From positions 1-64,000 of the forward strand of contig NZ_JACZFR010000013.1 of NCBI RefSeq assembly GCF_014904815.1: DNA of 64,000 bases, read 5' to 3'. Below the pieces are notes generated by a model. The model had not been told where the DNA came from. It did not search any database and worked only from the letters and a program-made list of their open reading frames with translations. This document shows, piece by piece, positions 36,738 through 45,836 of the stretch. Both the position numbers and the translations under genes were made by a program. Source of the DNA: Microbulbifer taiwanensis (GTDB taxonomy: Bacteria; Pseudomonadota; Gammaproteobacteria; Pseudomonadales; Cellvibrionaceae). Within the stretch, counting starts at the first letter, position 1, and every line of letters starts with the position of its first letter.

Positions 36738-38818
36738 TGGCGCAGGATTTTCTGGTAGAGCTGGGCACCGAGGAGCTGCCGCCGAAAGCGCTGCACAAGT
36801 TGATGGACGCCTTTGCCGAGGGTATCGCCCAGGGCCTGAAGGGCGCCGAGCTGGAATTCGGCGAGATGAAATCCTATGCCGCCCCGCGCCGCCTGGCGGT
36901 GGCGGTTTCCGGACTGGCCGAAAGACAGCAGGACAAACAGATCGAAAAGCTGGGGCCAGCCGTGGCCGCCGCCTTCGACAAGGAGGGCAAACCGAGCAAG
37001 GCCGCAGAGGGCTTCGCGCGCAGCAACGGCGTCTCCGTCGGGCAGCTGAGCCGAGTCGAGACCGATAAGGGCGAGCGCCTCGCCTTTGTCAGCGAACAGA
37101 AGGGCGCCGCCACCGAGACGCTGCTGCCCGCCATCGTGGAAAAGTCCCTCGCCCAGTTGCCGATCCCGAAACGCATGCGCTGGGGGGCCCGCCGCGAGGA
37201 GTTCGTGCGCCCGGTGCACTGGCTGTTGATGCTGTTCGGCAACACCGTCGTCGACGGCGAAGTGCTGGGCCTCAGGGCCGGCAACAGCAGCCGCGGTCAC
37301 CGCTTCCACTGCGACCGCGAACTGGAGATCCATTCCGCCAGCGACTATGTGCAGCAGCTGCGCGACCCGGGCTATGTGATCGCCGACTTCGCCGAGCGCC
37401 GCGAGATGATCCGCGAGCAGGTGATGGCCGAGGCGAACAACGTCAACGGCGAGGCGGTGATCGACGAGGATCTGCTCGACGAAGTCACCGCGCTGGTGGA
37501 GTGGCCGGTGGCCCTGACCGGCCGCTTCGAGGAGCGCTTCCTGGAAGTACCCGCCGAGGCACTGGTCTCGTCGATGAAGGAGCACCAGAAGTATTTCCAC
37601 GTGGTGGACCAGGACGGCCAGCTGCTGCCCTTCTTTATTACCGTATCCAATATCGAGAGCCGGGACGCGGCCCAGGTGATCCACGGCAACGAGCGGGTGA
37701 TTCGCCCGCGCCTGGCCGACGCCGCCTTCTTCTTCGAGACCGACAAGAAGACCAGCCTCGAGGCCAGGCGCGAGAAACTGCGCCAGATCGTCTTCCAGCA
37801 GCATCTGGGCAGTGTCTACGACAAGACCGAGCGGGTGGCAGTACTGGCGGCAAAGATCGCCGACCGCATTGATGCCAATCCGGAATGGGCCGCCCGCGCC
37901 GCGCGCCTGTGCAAATCCGACCTGGTCACCGAAATGGTGTTCGAGTTTCCGGACCTGCAGGGTATCGCCGGCTACTACTATGCCGAGAATGACGGCGAGC
38001 CGCTGGACGTGGCCAAGGCCATGTACGAGCAGTACATGCCCAAGTTCGCCGGCGACGAGCTGCCCCGGAGCGAGACAGGCACTGTCATCGCCCTGGCGGA
38101 CCGCCTCGACACCCTGGTCGGCATCTTCGGCATAGGCCAGCCCCCCAGCGGCTCCCGCGATCCCTTCGCGCTGCGCCGCGCCAGCCTCGGCGTCATCCGC
38201 ATTCTGGTGGAGAAAAAACTCGACCTGGACCTGCGCGAACTGCTGGAACAGGCCCGCGACCAGTACCCGCGCACCGCGCTGGGCGAGTACAACACCGTGG
38301 TCGAGCAGACCCTGACCTATATCCTCGAGCGCTTCCGCGCCCGCTACGAGGATCGGGGGATCGCCACCGAGGTCTTTATGTCGGTGGCCACGCGCAAGCT
38401 GTCGCGCCCGCTGGACATCGACAACCGGGTGCACGCGGTACATGCCTTCAGCCAGCTGCCTGAGGCGGAGTCACTGGCCGCGGCCAACAAGCGGGTTTCG
38501 AATATCCTCGCCAAATTCGAGGGCTCGGTGCCGCACAAAGTGGACGAGGCGCTGCTGCAGGAGGACGCGGAGAAGGCCCTCTACGCGGCGGTCCAGGTGG
38601 CGCGCACCGAGGTGGAACCGCTGTATCAAGAGGCCATGTTTGCCGAGGGCCTGGCCGGCCTCGCCGGATTGCGCGAAACCGTGGACAACTTCTTCGACCA
38701 CGTGATGGTGATGGCCGACGACGAGACGCTGCGCGACAACCGCCTGGCTCTGCTGGCGCAATTGCGTTCGCTCTTCCTCGAGGTGGCGGATATTTCGCTG
38801 CTGGTTCCCGCCAAATAA
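36737..38818 (+). CDS. glyS: Glycyl-tRNA synthetase beta subunit
   Basis: 693 residues, tRNA-recognising subunit with a HD-like core. Start at the ATG at 36737 ([20 protein letters not shown]), the family's usual N-terminus; the frame runs upstream into glyQ, but that is not translated. Conserved blocks include MRWGARREEFVRPVHWL near residue 146 and the C-terminal anticodon-binding helical domain. Followed by a GC-rich hairpin. Confidence 0.97.
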   Translation: MAQDFLVELGTEELPPKALHKLMDAFAEGIAQGLKGAELEFGEMKSYAAPRRLAVAVSGLAERQQDKQIEKLGPAVAAAFDKEGKPSKAAEGFARSNGVSVGQLSRVETDKGERLAFVSEQKGAATETLLPAIVEKSLAQLPIPKRMRWGARREEFVRPVHWLLMLFGNTVVDGEVLGLRAGNSSRGHRFHCDRELEIHSASDYVQQLRDPGYVIADFAERREMIREQVMAEANNVNGEAVIDEDLLDEVTALVEWPVALTGRFEERFLEVPAEALVSSMKEHQKYFHVVDQDGQLLPFFITVSNIESRDAAQVIHGNERVIRPRLADAAFFFETDKKTSLEARREKLRQIVFQQHLGSVYDKTERVAVLAAKIADRIDANPEWAARAARLCKSDLVTEMVFEFPDLQGIAGYYYAENDGEPLDVAKAMYEQYMPKFAGDELPRSETGTVIALADRLDTLVGIFGIGQPPSGSRDPFALRRASLGVIRILVEKKLDLDLRELLEQARDQYPRTALGEYNTVVEQTLTYILERFRARYEDRGIATEVFMSVATRKLSRPLDIDNRVHAVHAFSQLPEAESLAAANKRVSNILAKFEGSVPHKVDEALLQEDAEKALYAAVQVARTEVEPLYQEAMFAEGLAGLAGLRETVDNFFDHVMVMADDETLRDNRLALLAQLRSLFLEVADISLLVPAK

Positions 38819-38835
38819 ATCGGACGGTCAGATTT

Positions 38836-38862
38836 GCGGGAAGCTGTCAGACGGCTTCCCGC
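38836..38862 (+). terminator. Hairpin after glyS
   Basis: Perfect 9-base arms (GCGGGAAGC 38836-38844, GCTTCCCGC 38854-38862) with a 9-base loop, 17 bases past the glyS stop. The T-rich tail is weak, so termination may be partial and gmhB may be read through. Confidence 0.45.
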
Positions 38863-38888
38863 ATTCATCGCAACCCGGAAACAGTTTC

Positions 38889-39443
38889 ATGGCAATCATC
38901 GTGCTGGACAGGGACGGGGTCATCAATGCCGACTCCGACGCCTACGTCAAATCCGCTGAGGAGTGGATACCCCTGCCCGGCAGTATCGAGGCCATGGCCG
39001 AACTGAGCCGCGCCGGATACCAGCTGGTGATCGCCACCAACCAGAGCGGCCTGGCTCTCGGACTCTTCGACCTGGACGACCTGGAGGCCATGCACGCAAA
39101 GATGCGCGCGCTGGTGGAGGACGCCGGTGGCGAAATCGCGGCCATCTTTTACTGCCCCCACGGTCCCGATGACAACTGCCGCTGCCGCAAGCCCAATACC
39201 GGAATGCTCGACGCCATCGAGGCGGAGTTCGATACCAGCCTGCACGACTGCTATATGGTCGGCGACAAGCGCAAGGATCTGCAGGCGGCACTGGGAAAAG
39301 GCTGCAAACCGGTGCTGGTAAAGACCGGCGTGGGCGAACAGACGCTGCAGCAGTTGATCAGCGAACCGGACGCGCGCCTGGCCGATACAGCCGTATTCGA
39401 CGACCTGGCCCAGTTTGCGGATTTTCTGCTGCGTTCTTCCTAG
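38889..39443 (+). CDS. gmhB: D-glycero-beta-D-manno-heptose 1,7-bisphosphate 7-phosphatase
   Basis: HAD-family phosphatase of the ADP-heptose pathway for LPS inner core. 184 residues. Nucleophile motif DRDGVIN at residues 7-13, a zinc knuckle CPHGPDDNCRCRKP near 96 and the HAD lysine/aspartate pair in MVGDKRKDL near 121. Located after glyS as in Pseudomonas. Ends four bases inside the convergent HxlR gene. Confidence 0.94.
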   Translation: MAIIVLDRDGVINADSDAYVKSAEEWIPLPGSIEAMAELSRAGYQLVIATNQSGLALGLFDLDDLEAMHAKMRALVEDAGGEIAAIFYCPHGPDDNCRCRKPNTGMLDAIEAEFDTSLHDCYMVGDKRKDLQAALGKGCKPVLVKTGVGEQTLQQLISEPDARLADTAVFDDLAQFADFLLRSS

Positions 39444-39811
39444 CCCACTTCCCCACGCGACTTTGCACGCGACTTTAACCGGTGGCCGACGCTGACTATC
39501 GCCTCAATTGCCGGCTTCAATTCCGCACCCAATTCGGTCAGGCGGTATTCCACGCTCGGCGGCGAAGTGGGCATCACTTCCCTGATCACCACGCCGCGGG
39601 ATTCCAGCTGCTTGAGGCGGGTGGTCAGCACCTTGGCGGAGATACCGTGAACATCGTCCTTCAGTTCGCTGAAACGCCGCGGGCGCTGGCTCAGGTACCA
39701 GATGATATTTGGCGTCCAGGCGCCGCCGATCACTTTCATACACTCACCGATCGGGCAGGTCGGCAGCGGCGGCTCTACGGGATTTTTTCTTCTCGGCAGC
39801 ATGGTTTTCAT
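39440..39811 (-). CDS. HxlR family transcriptional regulator
   Basis: 123 residues. Winged-helix domain with the HxlR signature: a leading Cys in CPIGECMKVIGGAWTPNIIW (residues about 19-38), FSELKDDVHGISAKVLTTRL as the recognition part, then the wing. The N-terminal Cys pair may sense thiol-reactive compounds, as in other family members. It is divergent from nitronate monooxygenase and a GST. The gap between carries two clear operator-like repeats (see 39857 and 39881). Confidence 0.9.
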   Translation of the reverse strand: MKTMLPRRKNPVEPPLPTCPIGECMKVIGGAWTPNIIWYLSQRPRRFSELKDDVHGISAKVLTTRLKQLESRGVVIREVMPTSPPSVEYRLTELGAELKPAIEAIVSVGHRLKSRAKSRGEVG

Positions 39812-39856
39812 CCTGTTCGCTTATTTTGCAGGCCCCGGTTCGACTCGCACTCACCA

Positions 39857-39874
39857 GGTTACCTTTTGGTAACC
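39857..39874. promoter_or_regulatory. Perfect operator-like palindrome, HxlR side
   Basis: GGTTACC-TTTT-GGTAACC, 7-base perfect arms, in the gap between the divergent HxlR and monooxygenase genes. It fits a dimeric HxlR site. Confidence 0.65.
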
Positions 39875-39880
39875 GCTTAT

Positions 39881-39917
39881 TTTAGTTACCAAGCCTCCGC
39901 AAGTATACTTAGGTAAC
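39881..39917 (+). promoter_or_regulatory. Promoter of the monooxygenase operon with second operator
   Basis: TTTAGT (39881-39886), 17 bases, TATACT (39904-39909). Half-sites GTTACC (39885-39890) and GGTAAC (39912-39917) repeat the sequence of the first operator, one over the -35 box and the other just past the -10 box. Binding there should block transcription. Confidence 0.65.
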
Positions 39918-39966
39918 TCGCATGGCTAGACTCATCCGCGAATTCAATCGCTAAGGAGTCGGCAGT

Positions 39967-41070
39967 ATGTGGGAGAACAATCCCGTCACAAGCGCACTGG
40001 GTATTCAGCACCCGATTCTTCAGGGACCTTTCGGCAGCGGCCACTCCAGCGCCGGGCTGGCGGCGGCGGTCTCCAACGCCGGCGGCCTGGGTGCCTATGG
40101 TGCCCACCACCTGTCCGGCGAGCAGATACTGGCGCTGGCAAAGGATATCCGCGCCAAAACCTCCCACCCCTTCAATCTCAACCTGTGGATTCCGCGACAG
40201 GCTGAGTGGGGCCTGCCGATGGGCGAGGCGCGGGAGGCCGCCTACCTGCAGCAGATAAAACCCTTCTTCGAGGAGCTGGACCTGCCACCGCCGGCGCGCG
40301 CCGAGAACCCACTGCACGACTTCGACGAGCAGGTGGAGGCATTGCTGGAGGCGCGCCCGGCGGTGTTCAGTTTCGTGTTCGGCATTCCCGACAGGAACAT
40401 CCTCGAGTGCTGCGCCGAACGCGGTATCGCCACCCTGGGTGCGGCCACCAGTGTCGAAGAGGCGCTGGCACTGGAGCGCGCCGGCGTGGATATGCTGGTG
40501 GCCTCGGGACTGGAGGCCGGCGGTCACCGCCCGGCGTTTCTCGAGGAACCGCAACCGCGCTCACTGATGAGCACCTTTTCCCTGCTACCGAAAATCCGCG
40601 ATGCGGTTTCGATACCTGTGATCGCCGCCGGCGGCATCGCCGATCGCCGCGGTGTGGATGCCGCCTTCGCCCTGGGGGCGGACGCAGTGCAGATAGGCAC
40701 CGCCTTCCTGGCCTGTGACGAGTCCGGGGCCAGCCCGCTGCACAGATCCCTGTTGCGCCAACCAGAGGGCTGCGACACCGTGCTGACACGCGCCGTATCG
40801 GGCCGCATGGCGCGCTATATCCGCAACCGCCTGACCGAGGCCACCGCCGCCTGGCCGGACCCGGCCCTGCCCTATCCACTGCAGATGTCGCTGACGCGAC
40901 CGCTGGCCAGGGCTTCCGCCGAGCGCGGCAGCGCCGATTTCGCCACCATGGCCGCGGGCCAGATCGCCGGCCTTTCCCAGCACCGCCGCGCGGCGGAACT
41001 GATGGCGTCACTGGTCGCCGATTATGCGCCTGAAACCGCTTCACCCGAAGGAAGAACCGTTAAGGAGTAA
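39967..41070 (+). CDS. Nitronate monooxygenase family flavoprotein
   Basis: FMN-dependent TIM-barrel oxygenase that oxidises nitronates (2-nitropropane dioxygenase family). 367 residues. Starts with ITxPI-like LGIQHPILQGPFGSG, and has SGLEAGGHRP near residue 178 (catalytic His in AGGH), VIAAGGIADRRGVDAAFALGA near 219 and the FMN phosphate site VQIGTAFLA. AAGGAG lies eight bases before the ATG. With the next gene it forms an operon under the HxlR-type operators. Confidence 0.9.
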   Translation: MWENNPVTSALGIQHPILQGPFGSGHSSAGLAAAVSNAGGLGAYGAHHLSGEQILALAKDIRAKTSHPFNLNLWIPRQAEWGLPMGEAREAAYLQQIKPFFEELDLPPPARAENPLHDFDEQVEALLEARPAVFSFVFGIPDRNILECCAERGIATLGAATSVEEALALERAGVDMLVASGLEAGGHRPAFLEEPQPRSLMSTFSLLPKIRDAVSIPVIAAGGIADRRGVDAAFALGADAVQIGTAFLACDESGASPLHRSLLRQPEGCDTVLTRAVSGRMARYIRNRLTEATAAWPDPALPYPLQMSLTRPLARASAERGSADFATMAAGQIAGLSQHRRAAELMASLVADYAPETASPEGRTVKE

Positions 41071-41075
41071 ATAGC

Positions 41076-41681
41076 ATGTACAAGCTCTACTTTATGCCCG
41101 GCGCCTGTTCCCGCGCCATTCACGCCCTGCTCAACGAACTGGAGCAGCCGGTGGAACTCATCGCGCGGGATTCCGTTGCCGATTTCAAACAGGTCAACCC
41201 GACCAACCAGGTGCCGGTGCTGGTGGATGGCGACCTGGTACTGCGCGAGGGCGCCGCCATAGTGCTTTACCTGCTGGAAAAGCACGCCAGCCCCACCCTG
41301 CCGAGGGAGCCGGAGCTGCGGGCCGAATTTCACCAGTGGCTGATGTTTGCCAATGCGACACTGCACCCGGCCTACAGCCTGCTGTTTTTTGGCGCCCGGG
41401 CGCTGGAAAGCGACGCGGCAAAGCAGGAGGTGCTGACCAGGGGCGCGGCGCGGTTGTCAGCGCTCTGGGCCATCGTCGAGGAGCGGCTGCAGGACAGGCC
41501 GTTTATCTGCGGCGAACAAGTTACCGCAGTGGACATGATGCTGGCAGTCTACGCCAACTGGGGCCAGTACTTCCCGCTGGAGATTGAGCTGGGCGCCAGG
41601 ACCAGGCGCATGCTTGCGCGCGTCGCCGAGCACCCCGCCCTTGTCCGCGCCATCGAGAGCGAGGCGACTGTGGCCGCCTGA
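41076..41681 (+). CDS. Glutathione S-transferase family protein
   Basis: 201 residues, 5 bases after the monooxygenase. Thioredoxin-like part YKLYFMPGACSRAIHALLNE (beta-class-like, with Cys in the active-site loop), then VNPTNQVPVLVDGDLVLREG with cis-Pro and the RE(G) glutathione contact. Helical C-terminal domain from about 85. Pairing with an oxygenase and an HxlR regulator suggests a detoxification unit. Confidence 0.88.
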   Translation: MYKLYFMPGACSRAIHALLNELEQPVELIARDSVADFKQVNPTNQVPVLVDGDLVLREGAAIVLYLLEKHASPTLPREPELRAEFHQWLMFANATLHPAYSLLFFGARALESDAAKQEVLTRGAARLSALWAIVEERLQDRPFICGEQVTAVDMMLAVYANWGQYFPLEIELGARTRRMLARVAEHPALVRAIESEATVAA

Positions 41682-42002
41682 GTGCGGCCAAGATATCCGG
41701 GGAGACCGGTCCCGGTCTCCCCCTTTTTCCCCACTGGATCCCATAATCTCGCCTACTCAATCAATTGCGCGCCAATGCATTGATTTGAACGCCCCATTAC
41801 TTTAAAAGCGAATTACAGGATAAATAAATCCGTCATTTTGCTATTCATTAGTACCAGATAGCCGGCGGAGGATGGGTTGAAGGACCAGACCCGCAGTACC
41901 GTTTGCCGCCGGCCGCGCAGAGCCCAGCTGTTTAGCGGATAGTCCCGCCTTTCAATCGCTTCCACTCCTGCCTGAAAAAATAATTACTTGGGGCAATCCA
42001 AT
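41682..42002. other. Intergenic region before the subtilase gene
   Basis: 320 bases without a gene. It has a terminator at its left end and an A+T-rich part at 41780-41860 that probably carries the protease promoter; no -35/-10 pair stands out enough to name. Confidence 0.5.
41699..41728 (+). terminator. Rho-independent terminator after the monooxygenase-GST pair
   Basis: Perfect 10-base stem GGGGAGACCG / CGGTCTCCCC (41699-41708, 41713-41722), 4-base loop, then TTTTT at 41724-41728. Confidence 0.85.
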
Positions 42003-44984
42003 ATGAAAAAAACGGTAGTTACCGCATTGATTGCGGGCCTGCTGCTGTCGTTCGGCAGTCTTGCAGAACCCGACAAGGGCAAACTCAAGCCCGACTTCAA
42101 CAAGAAGAGAAAAATCTACATTGTGCAACTGGCCGAGGAGCCTCTGGCCGCCTATGAGGGCCATATTCCCGGTCTCGCGGCCACCAAGCCGCGCGCCAGT
42201 CGCAAAATGAATCCGCAGAGCAGCCAGTTCCAGCACTACGCCGATTTCCTCAAGTCGCGCCGCGAGCAGGTGCTGTCCGCGGTGCCCGGCGCGCGCAAGG
42301 TGCACGAATACAAGGTGGCCTTCAACGGCTTCGCCGCACTGATGAGCAGCAAAGAGGCGGAGACGCTGCGCGCACGCAAGGATGTACTCGGCGTCTGGGA
42401 GGACAAGCTGCTGAAGCCGCAGACAGACTCCACCCGGGATTTTCTCGGCCTGACCGGCATCCGCGGTCCCTGGCTCTGGGGTATCACCGGCGAGGATGTG
42501 GTGATCGGCGTGATCGACAGCGGCATACACCCGGAACACCCCAGTGTGGCCGACGTGCCCACGCCGAAACGCGGTGATCGCGGGCGCGAAATTTCTTTCG
42601 GGCCCGCGCCGGAGCACTTCGTCGGCGAGGGCTGTGATTTCGGCAACAGCGACTTCAACCCGGCGGACGCGCCTTTCGAGTGCAACAACAAGCTGATCAA
42701 GGCGCAGTCCTTCTCCGAATCCTTCCTGACGGTGAATACACTGGCGGACTACGAGTTCCTGTCCGCGCGGGATGCGGACGGTCACGGCACTCACACAGCC
42801 ACCACTGCAGGCGGCAACTACGGTGTCGAGGGACCGGCCGGCGGCACTCTCAGCGGCATGGCGCCGCGGGCGCGGGTGGCCGTGTACAAGGTGTGCTGGG
42901 ACGCACCCAACCCGGATGACAGCGGCTGCTTCTCGTCCGACTCCATGGCCGCCATCGACCAGGCAGTGGCCGACGGTGTCGACGTAATCAACTTCTCCGT
43001 TGGCGGCAGCAGCACTACGTTCAACGGCCCGGACGATATCGCCTTCCTGTTTGCTGCCGATGCCGGTGTCTTCGTATCCGTCTCCGCCGGCAACAGCGGT
43101 CCGGGCGCCGAAACCATCGGCACCCCCTCCGGTGTTCCCTGGGTCACCTCGGTGGCCGCCGCCGAAGACAACCAGAATTTCGGTACCGGGCTGCAGCTGG
43201 ACGCGCCGGCGGATATCGCCGCCACCTTCGAGGGCCTCGAGGGCGGCGGCCCGGTGCGGCTGGCAGATGTCGGCGCCATATCCGCCTCGGTAATCGCCGC
43301 AGAACCGCTGGACGCCTGCGGGCCCCTGGCCAACGCCGCAGAGATGGAAGGGCAGATTGCGCTGGTGATTCGCGGCGCCTGTGCCTTTAGCGACAAATAC
43401 AACAATGCCGCCGCCGCCGGCGCCCGCGCCATCGTCGTCTACAACGACGGTACCGCTGCCGACCGGATGGACCCCATCGTGATGTCTGCGCCGGATACCA
43501 CCATTCCGGGTATTATGATCCGCCACCCGGACGGCGACCTGATCGCATCCAGTGCCGACAGCGCCGGTACCCTGAGCCCGGAAATCCAGGTGGCGCGCGA
43601 GGATCGCATCACCGGCTTCTCCTCCCGCGGCGCCAACGCCGGTGCGCCGGATATCATCAAGCCGGATGTGGCGGCGCCCGGCGTCGGTATCATCGCCGGC
43701 ACCACGCCAGTCTCCAGCGGCGGCAGCCTCTTCGCATCCCTGAGCGGTACCTCCATGGCCAGCCCCCATGTGGCCGGCGTCATGGCCCTGCTCAAGCAGG
43801 TGCACCCGGAGTGGACCCCGGCGATGGCCAAGTCCGCACTGATGACCACCGCGCGCACCGGACTGCGCAAGTCCTTCGGCCCGCAGGCGGCGGACCCCTT
43901 CGATATGGGTGCCGGCGCCATAGACCCGGGTGCCGCCTTCAGTCCGGGCCTGGTGTACGACGCCGGTCTGGCGGACTACTTCGCCTTCCTTTGCGGCGCG
44001 GAGAATCAGCCGCAACTGATCGATCCCGGCACCTGCACTGAGCTGGAATCCGGCGGTTATTCCCTCGACTCCAGCGACCTGAACCTGGCCTCCATCGGTA
44101 TCGCCGAGCTGGCCGGCAGCCAGACCATCACCCGCCGCGTCACCAATGTAACGCGCGGCAGCAAATGGTTCTGGGCTTCCGTGGACGCGCCCGCGGGCGT
44201 GGATGTGCAAGTCAATCCGCTGATTCTGCGCCTGCGGGAGGGTGAGAGCGCCAACTTCGAAGTCACCTTTACCGCCACCGATCAGGCACAGCTCGGCGAC
44301 TGGGCTTTCGGCGCCCTGACCTGGCGCTCGCTGGGTAATCGCTTCGAGGTGCGCAGCCCCATCGCCGTGCGCCCGGTGCCCATTGCTGCGCCGGCGCAAC
44401 TGAGCGCCAGCGGCAGCGACGGCTCCCTGAGCGTTGATGTGCAGTTCGGCTACAGCGGTGCCTACCAGGCGCAGATGAACGGCCTGGCCGAGGGGATTCC
44501 GTTCCCGGGTGCAGTGGAGGACGGTGGCGACAACTTGATCTTCTTCGACGTACCCGAGGGCACTGACCTGGCCCGCGTGGCACTGTTCGACGCGGATGTG
44601 GGTACCGGCGACGGCTCCGACGACCTGGACCTGCAGGTCTACGGCCCGGCTCCGGACTTCCCGCTGGTGGGCAGCAGCGGCTCCCCGACCTCTGCGGAGG
44701 CGGTAACCATGCGCGATCCACAGGCCGGCCAATACGCGGTCTTCGTGATCGACTACGCCTCTGCGGCCGGACCGACGCCCTACACACTGTTCAACTTCAA
44801 CCTGACTGGCGACGCCGGCAATTCGGTAGTTGGCGCGCCGACTGTGGCAGCGGTGGGACAGAGTGGAGAAATCTCCATCGAGTGGATGGGGCTGGCGCCG
44901 GGCATCCGCGCCCTGGGCCTGCTCGGTCATGGCGACGGGACACAGACGTTTGCCGAAACCGAAGTGATGGTTAACACCCAGTAA
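42003..44984 (+). CDS. Secreted S8 family serine protease (subtilase) with PA domain
   Basis: 993 residues from the ATG at 42003 (GGGG upstream). Signal peptide of about 22 residues (MKKTVVTALIAGLLLSFGSL), an inhibitor I9-like propeptide (about 35-130), and the catalytic domain with D172 in GVIDSGIHP, H261 in DADGHGTHT and S584 in SGTSMASPHVAG. A PA-type insert sits between His and Ser (about 390-500). After the catalytic domain follow a fibronectin-like subtilase C-terminal region and a last PPC-like beta domain (about 805-960). Single gene with its own terminators on both sides, so a stand-alone exoenzyme. Secretion path beyond the inner membrane is not shown. Confidence 0.92.
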   Translation: MKKTVVTALIAGLLLSFGSLAEPDKGKLKPDFNKKRKIYIVQLAEEPLAAYEGHIPGLAATKPRASRKMNPQSSQFQHYADFLKSRREQVLSAVPGARKVHEYKVAFNGFAALMSSKEAETLRARKDVLGVWEDKLLKPQTDSTRDFLGLTGIRGPWLWGITGEDVVIGVIDSGIHPEHPSVADVPTPKRGDRGREISFGPAPEHFVGEGCDFGNSDFNPADAPFECNNKLIKAQSFSESFLTVNTLADYEFLSARDADGHGTHTATTAGGNYGVEGPAGGTLSGMAPRARVAVYKVCWDAPNPDDSGCFSSDSMAAIDQAVADGVDVINFSVGGSSTTFNGPDDIAFLFAADAGVFVSVSAGNSGPGAETIGTPSGVPWVTSVAAAEDNQNFGTGLQLDAPADIAATFEGLEGGGPVRLADVGAISASVIAAEPLDACGPLANAAEMEGQIALVIRGACAFSDKYNNAAAAGARAIVVYNDGTAADRMDPIVMSAPDTTIPGIMIRHPDGDLIASSADSAGTLSPEIQVAREDRITGFSSRGANAGAPDIIKPDVAAPGVGIIAGTTPVSSGGSLFASLSGTSMASPHVAGVMALLKQVHPEWTPAMAKSALMTTARTGLRKSFGPQAADPFDMGAGAIDPGAAFSPGLVYDAGLADYFAFLCGAENQPQLIDPGTCTELESGGYSLDSSDLNLASIGIAELAGSQTITRRVTNVTRGSKWFWASVDAPAGVDVQVNPLILRLREGESANFEVTFTATDQAQLGDWAFGALTWRSLGNRFEVRSPIAVRPVPIAAPAQLSASGSDGSLSVDVQFGYSGAYQAQMNGLAEGIPFPGAVEDGGDNLIFFDVPEGTDLARVALFDADVGTGDGSDDLDLQVYGPAPDFPLVGSSGSPTSAEAVTMRDPQAGQYAVFVIDYASAAGPTPYTLFNFNLTGDAGNSVVGAPTVAAVGQSGEISIEWMGLAPGIRALGLLGHGDGTQTFAETEVMVNTQ

Positions 44985-44995
44985 TCGATCGATGG

Positions 44996-45026
44996 CAGAT
45001 CCCCCCGCCACGGGGGGATCTGTTTT
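44996..45026. terminator. Terminator between the subtilase and TetR genes
   Basis: Perfect 11-base stem CAGATCCCCCC / GGGGGGATCTG (44996-45006, 45012-45022), 5-base loop, four T after it. It lies 12 bases after the protease stop, between convergent genes. Confidence 0.85.
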
Positions 45027-45100
45027 CGCCTCTTCCCACCCCCTGGCGCCATTTGAATAAGTGGTCGCGACTCCCGCCCTATCCGGTATCTCTGTTCCGA

Positions 45101-45727
45101 TTACCTTTTGAAGGCCGCGAGAAAGATTCTCACGCTCTCTTTCGCGTGCTCGTGCAGCCGGCGTTTCGAGGGAATACCCCTGTCCCCGAGCAACATGGCA
45201 CTGCTGACGGGTTCTCCCATCAATATCCAGTTGAAGTAGGTCGCGGCGGCGGTGGGATTCGGGCAGTTCAGTTCGCCTTGCGATTGATAGTGGCGCAAGA
45301 TTTCGGTGAGCCGTTCGATGGAGCGCAGTGGGCCCTGTTGATACAGGGTGCGGCCGAGGTCGGGGAAGCGCTCCACCTCACCGATGACCAGGCGACGGAG
45401 TTGCATCAGCCGGGGGGTCAGCACTACTGCCAGCTGTTCCTGCGCGAAATCCAGTAGGAACGCCTCGGCAGGCCTGTCCTGGACCGACTCGCCAACATGC
45501 TGCTCCAGGGTGCTGGATGCACCGCCGGTAATGCTTTCGACCACCTGGATGAACAGCGTCTCTTTCGAACCGAAATGCGCGTAGACCGTCTGCTTCGAGA
45601 TTCCGGCGGTGGCGGCCACCTCGTCCATGGTGGCACCGGGGAAGCCACTGCGCAGGAACACCTGCTCCGCAGCCGCCAGAATTTTCTGGCGACTCCTCAT
45701 CAGTCTTTTTTCAACGCCACTCGCCAT
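45101..45727 (-). CDS. TetR/AcrR family transcriptional regulator
   Basis: 208 residues from the ATG at 45727 (AGGA eight bases upstream; a GTG six codons earlier is also open). N-terminal HTH with KILAAAEQVFLRSGFPGATM and ISKQTVYAHFGSKETLF is the TetR signature; the rest is the helical ligand-binding and dimer domain. It is divergent from a GFA-like gene across 109 bases that contain a clear promoter for that gene, so it probably represses it. Confidence 0.9.
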   Translation of the reverse strand: MASGVEKRLMRSRQKILAAAEQVFLRSGFPGATMDEVAATAGISKQTVYAHFGSKETLFIQVVESITGGASSTLEQHVGESVQDRPAEAFLLDFAQEQLAVVLTPRLMQLRRLVIGEVERFPDLGRTLYQQGPLRSIERLTEILRHYQSQGELNCPNPTAAATYFNWILMGEPVSSAMLLGDRGIPSKRRLHEHAKESVRIFLAAFKR

Positions 45728-45773
45728 ATTCCGATTCCTGCCCACAGTCGCGGCGGATGATAGCCGCCGCGGC

Positions 45774-45802
45774 TTGACGCATCAAACTGGACCGTCTAGT
45801 CT
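45774..45802 (+). promoter_or_regulatory. Promoter of the GFA-like operon
   Basis: TTGACG (45774-45779), 17-base spacer, TAGTCT (45797-45802). The CTAGTCTAG stretch over the -10 box (45796-45804) is partly symmetric and may be the TetR-type operator. Confidence 0.6.
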
Positions 45803-45836
45803 AGTTAGCAGTACATACCAGGCTATGGAGTTTCCA

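Noticed and set aside
36641-38443. Long minus-strand frame opposite glyS
   Set aside because: Shadow of glyS; no domain.
41952-45011. Open frame of about 1,000 codons on the minus strand opposite the subtilase
   Set aside because: The translation has no recognisable domain and is rich in Gly, Arg, His and Ala. It arises from the G+C bias of the real gene on the other strand, which has signal peptide and catalytic triad.
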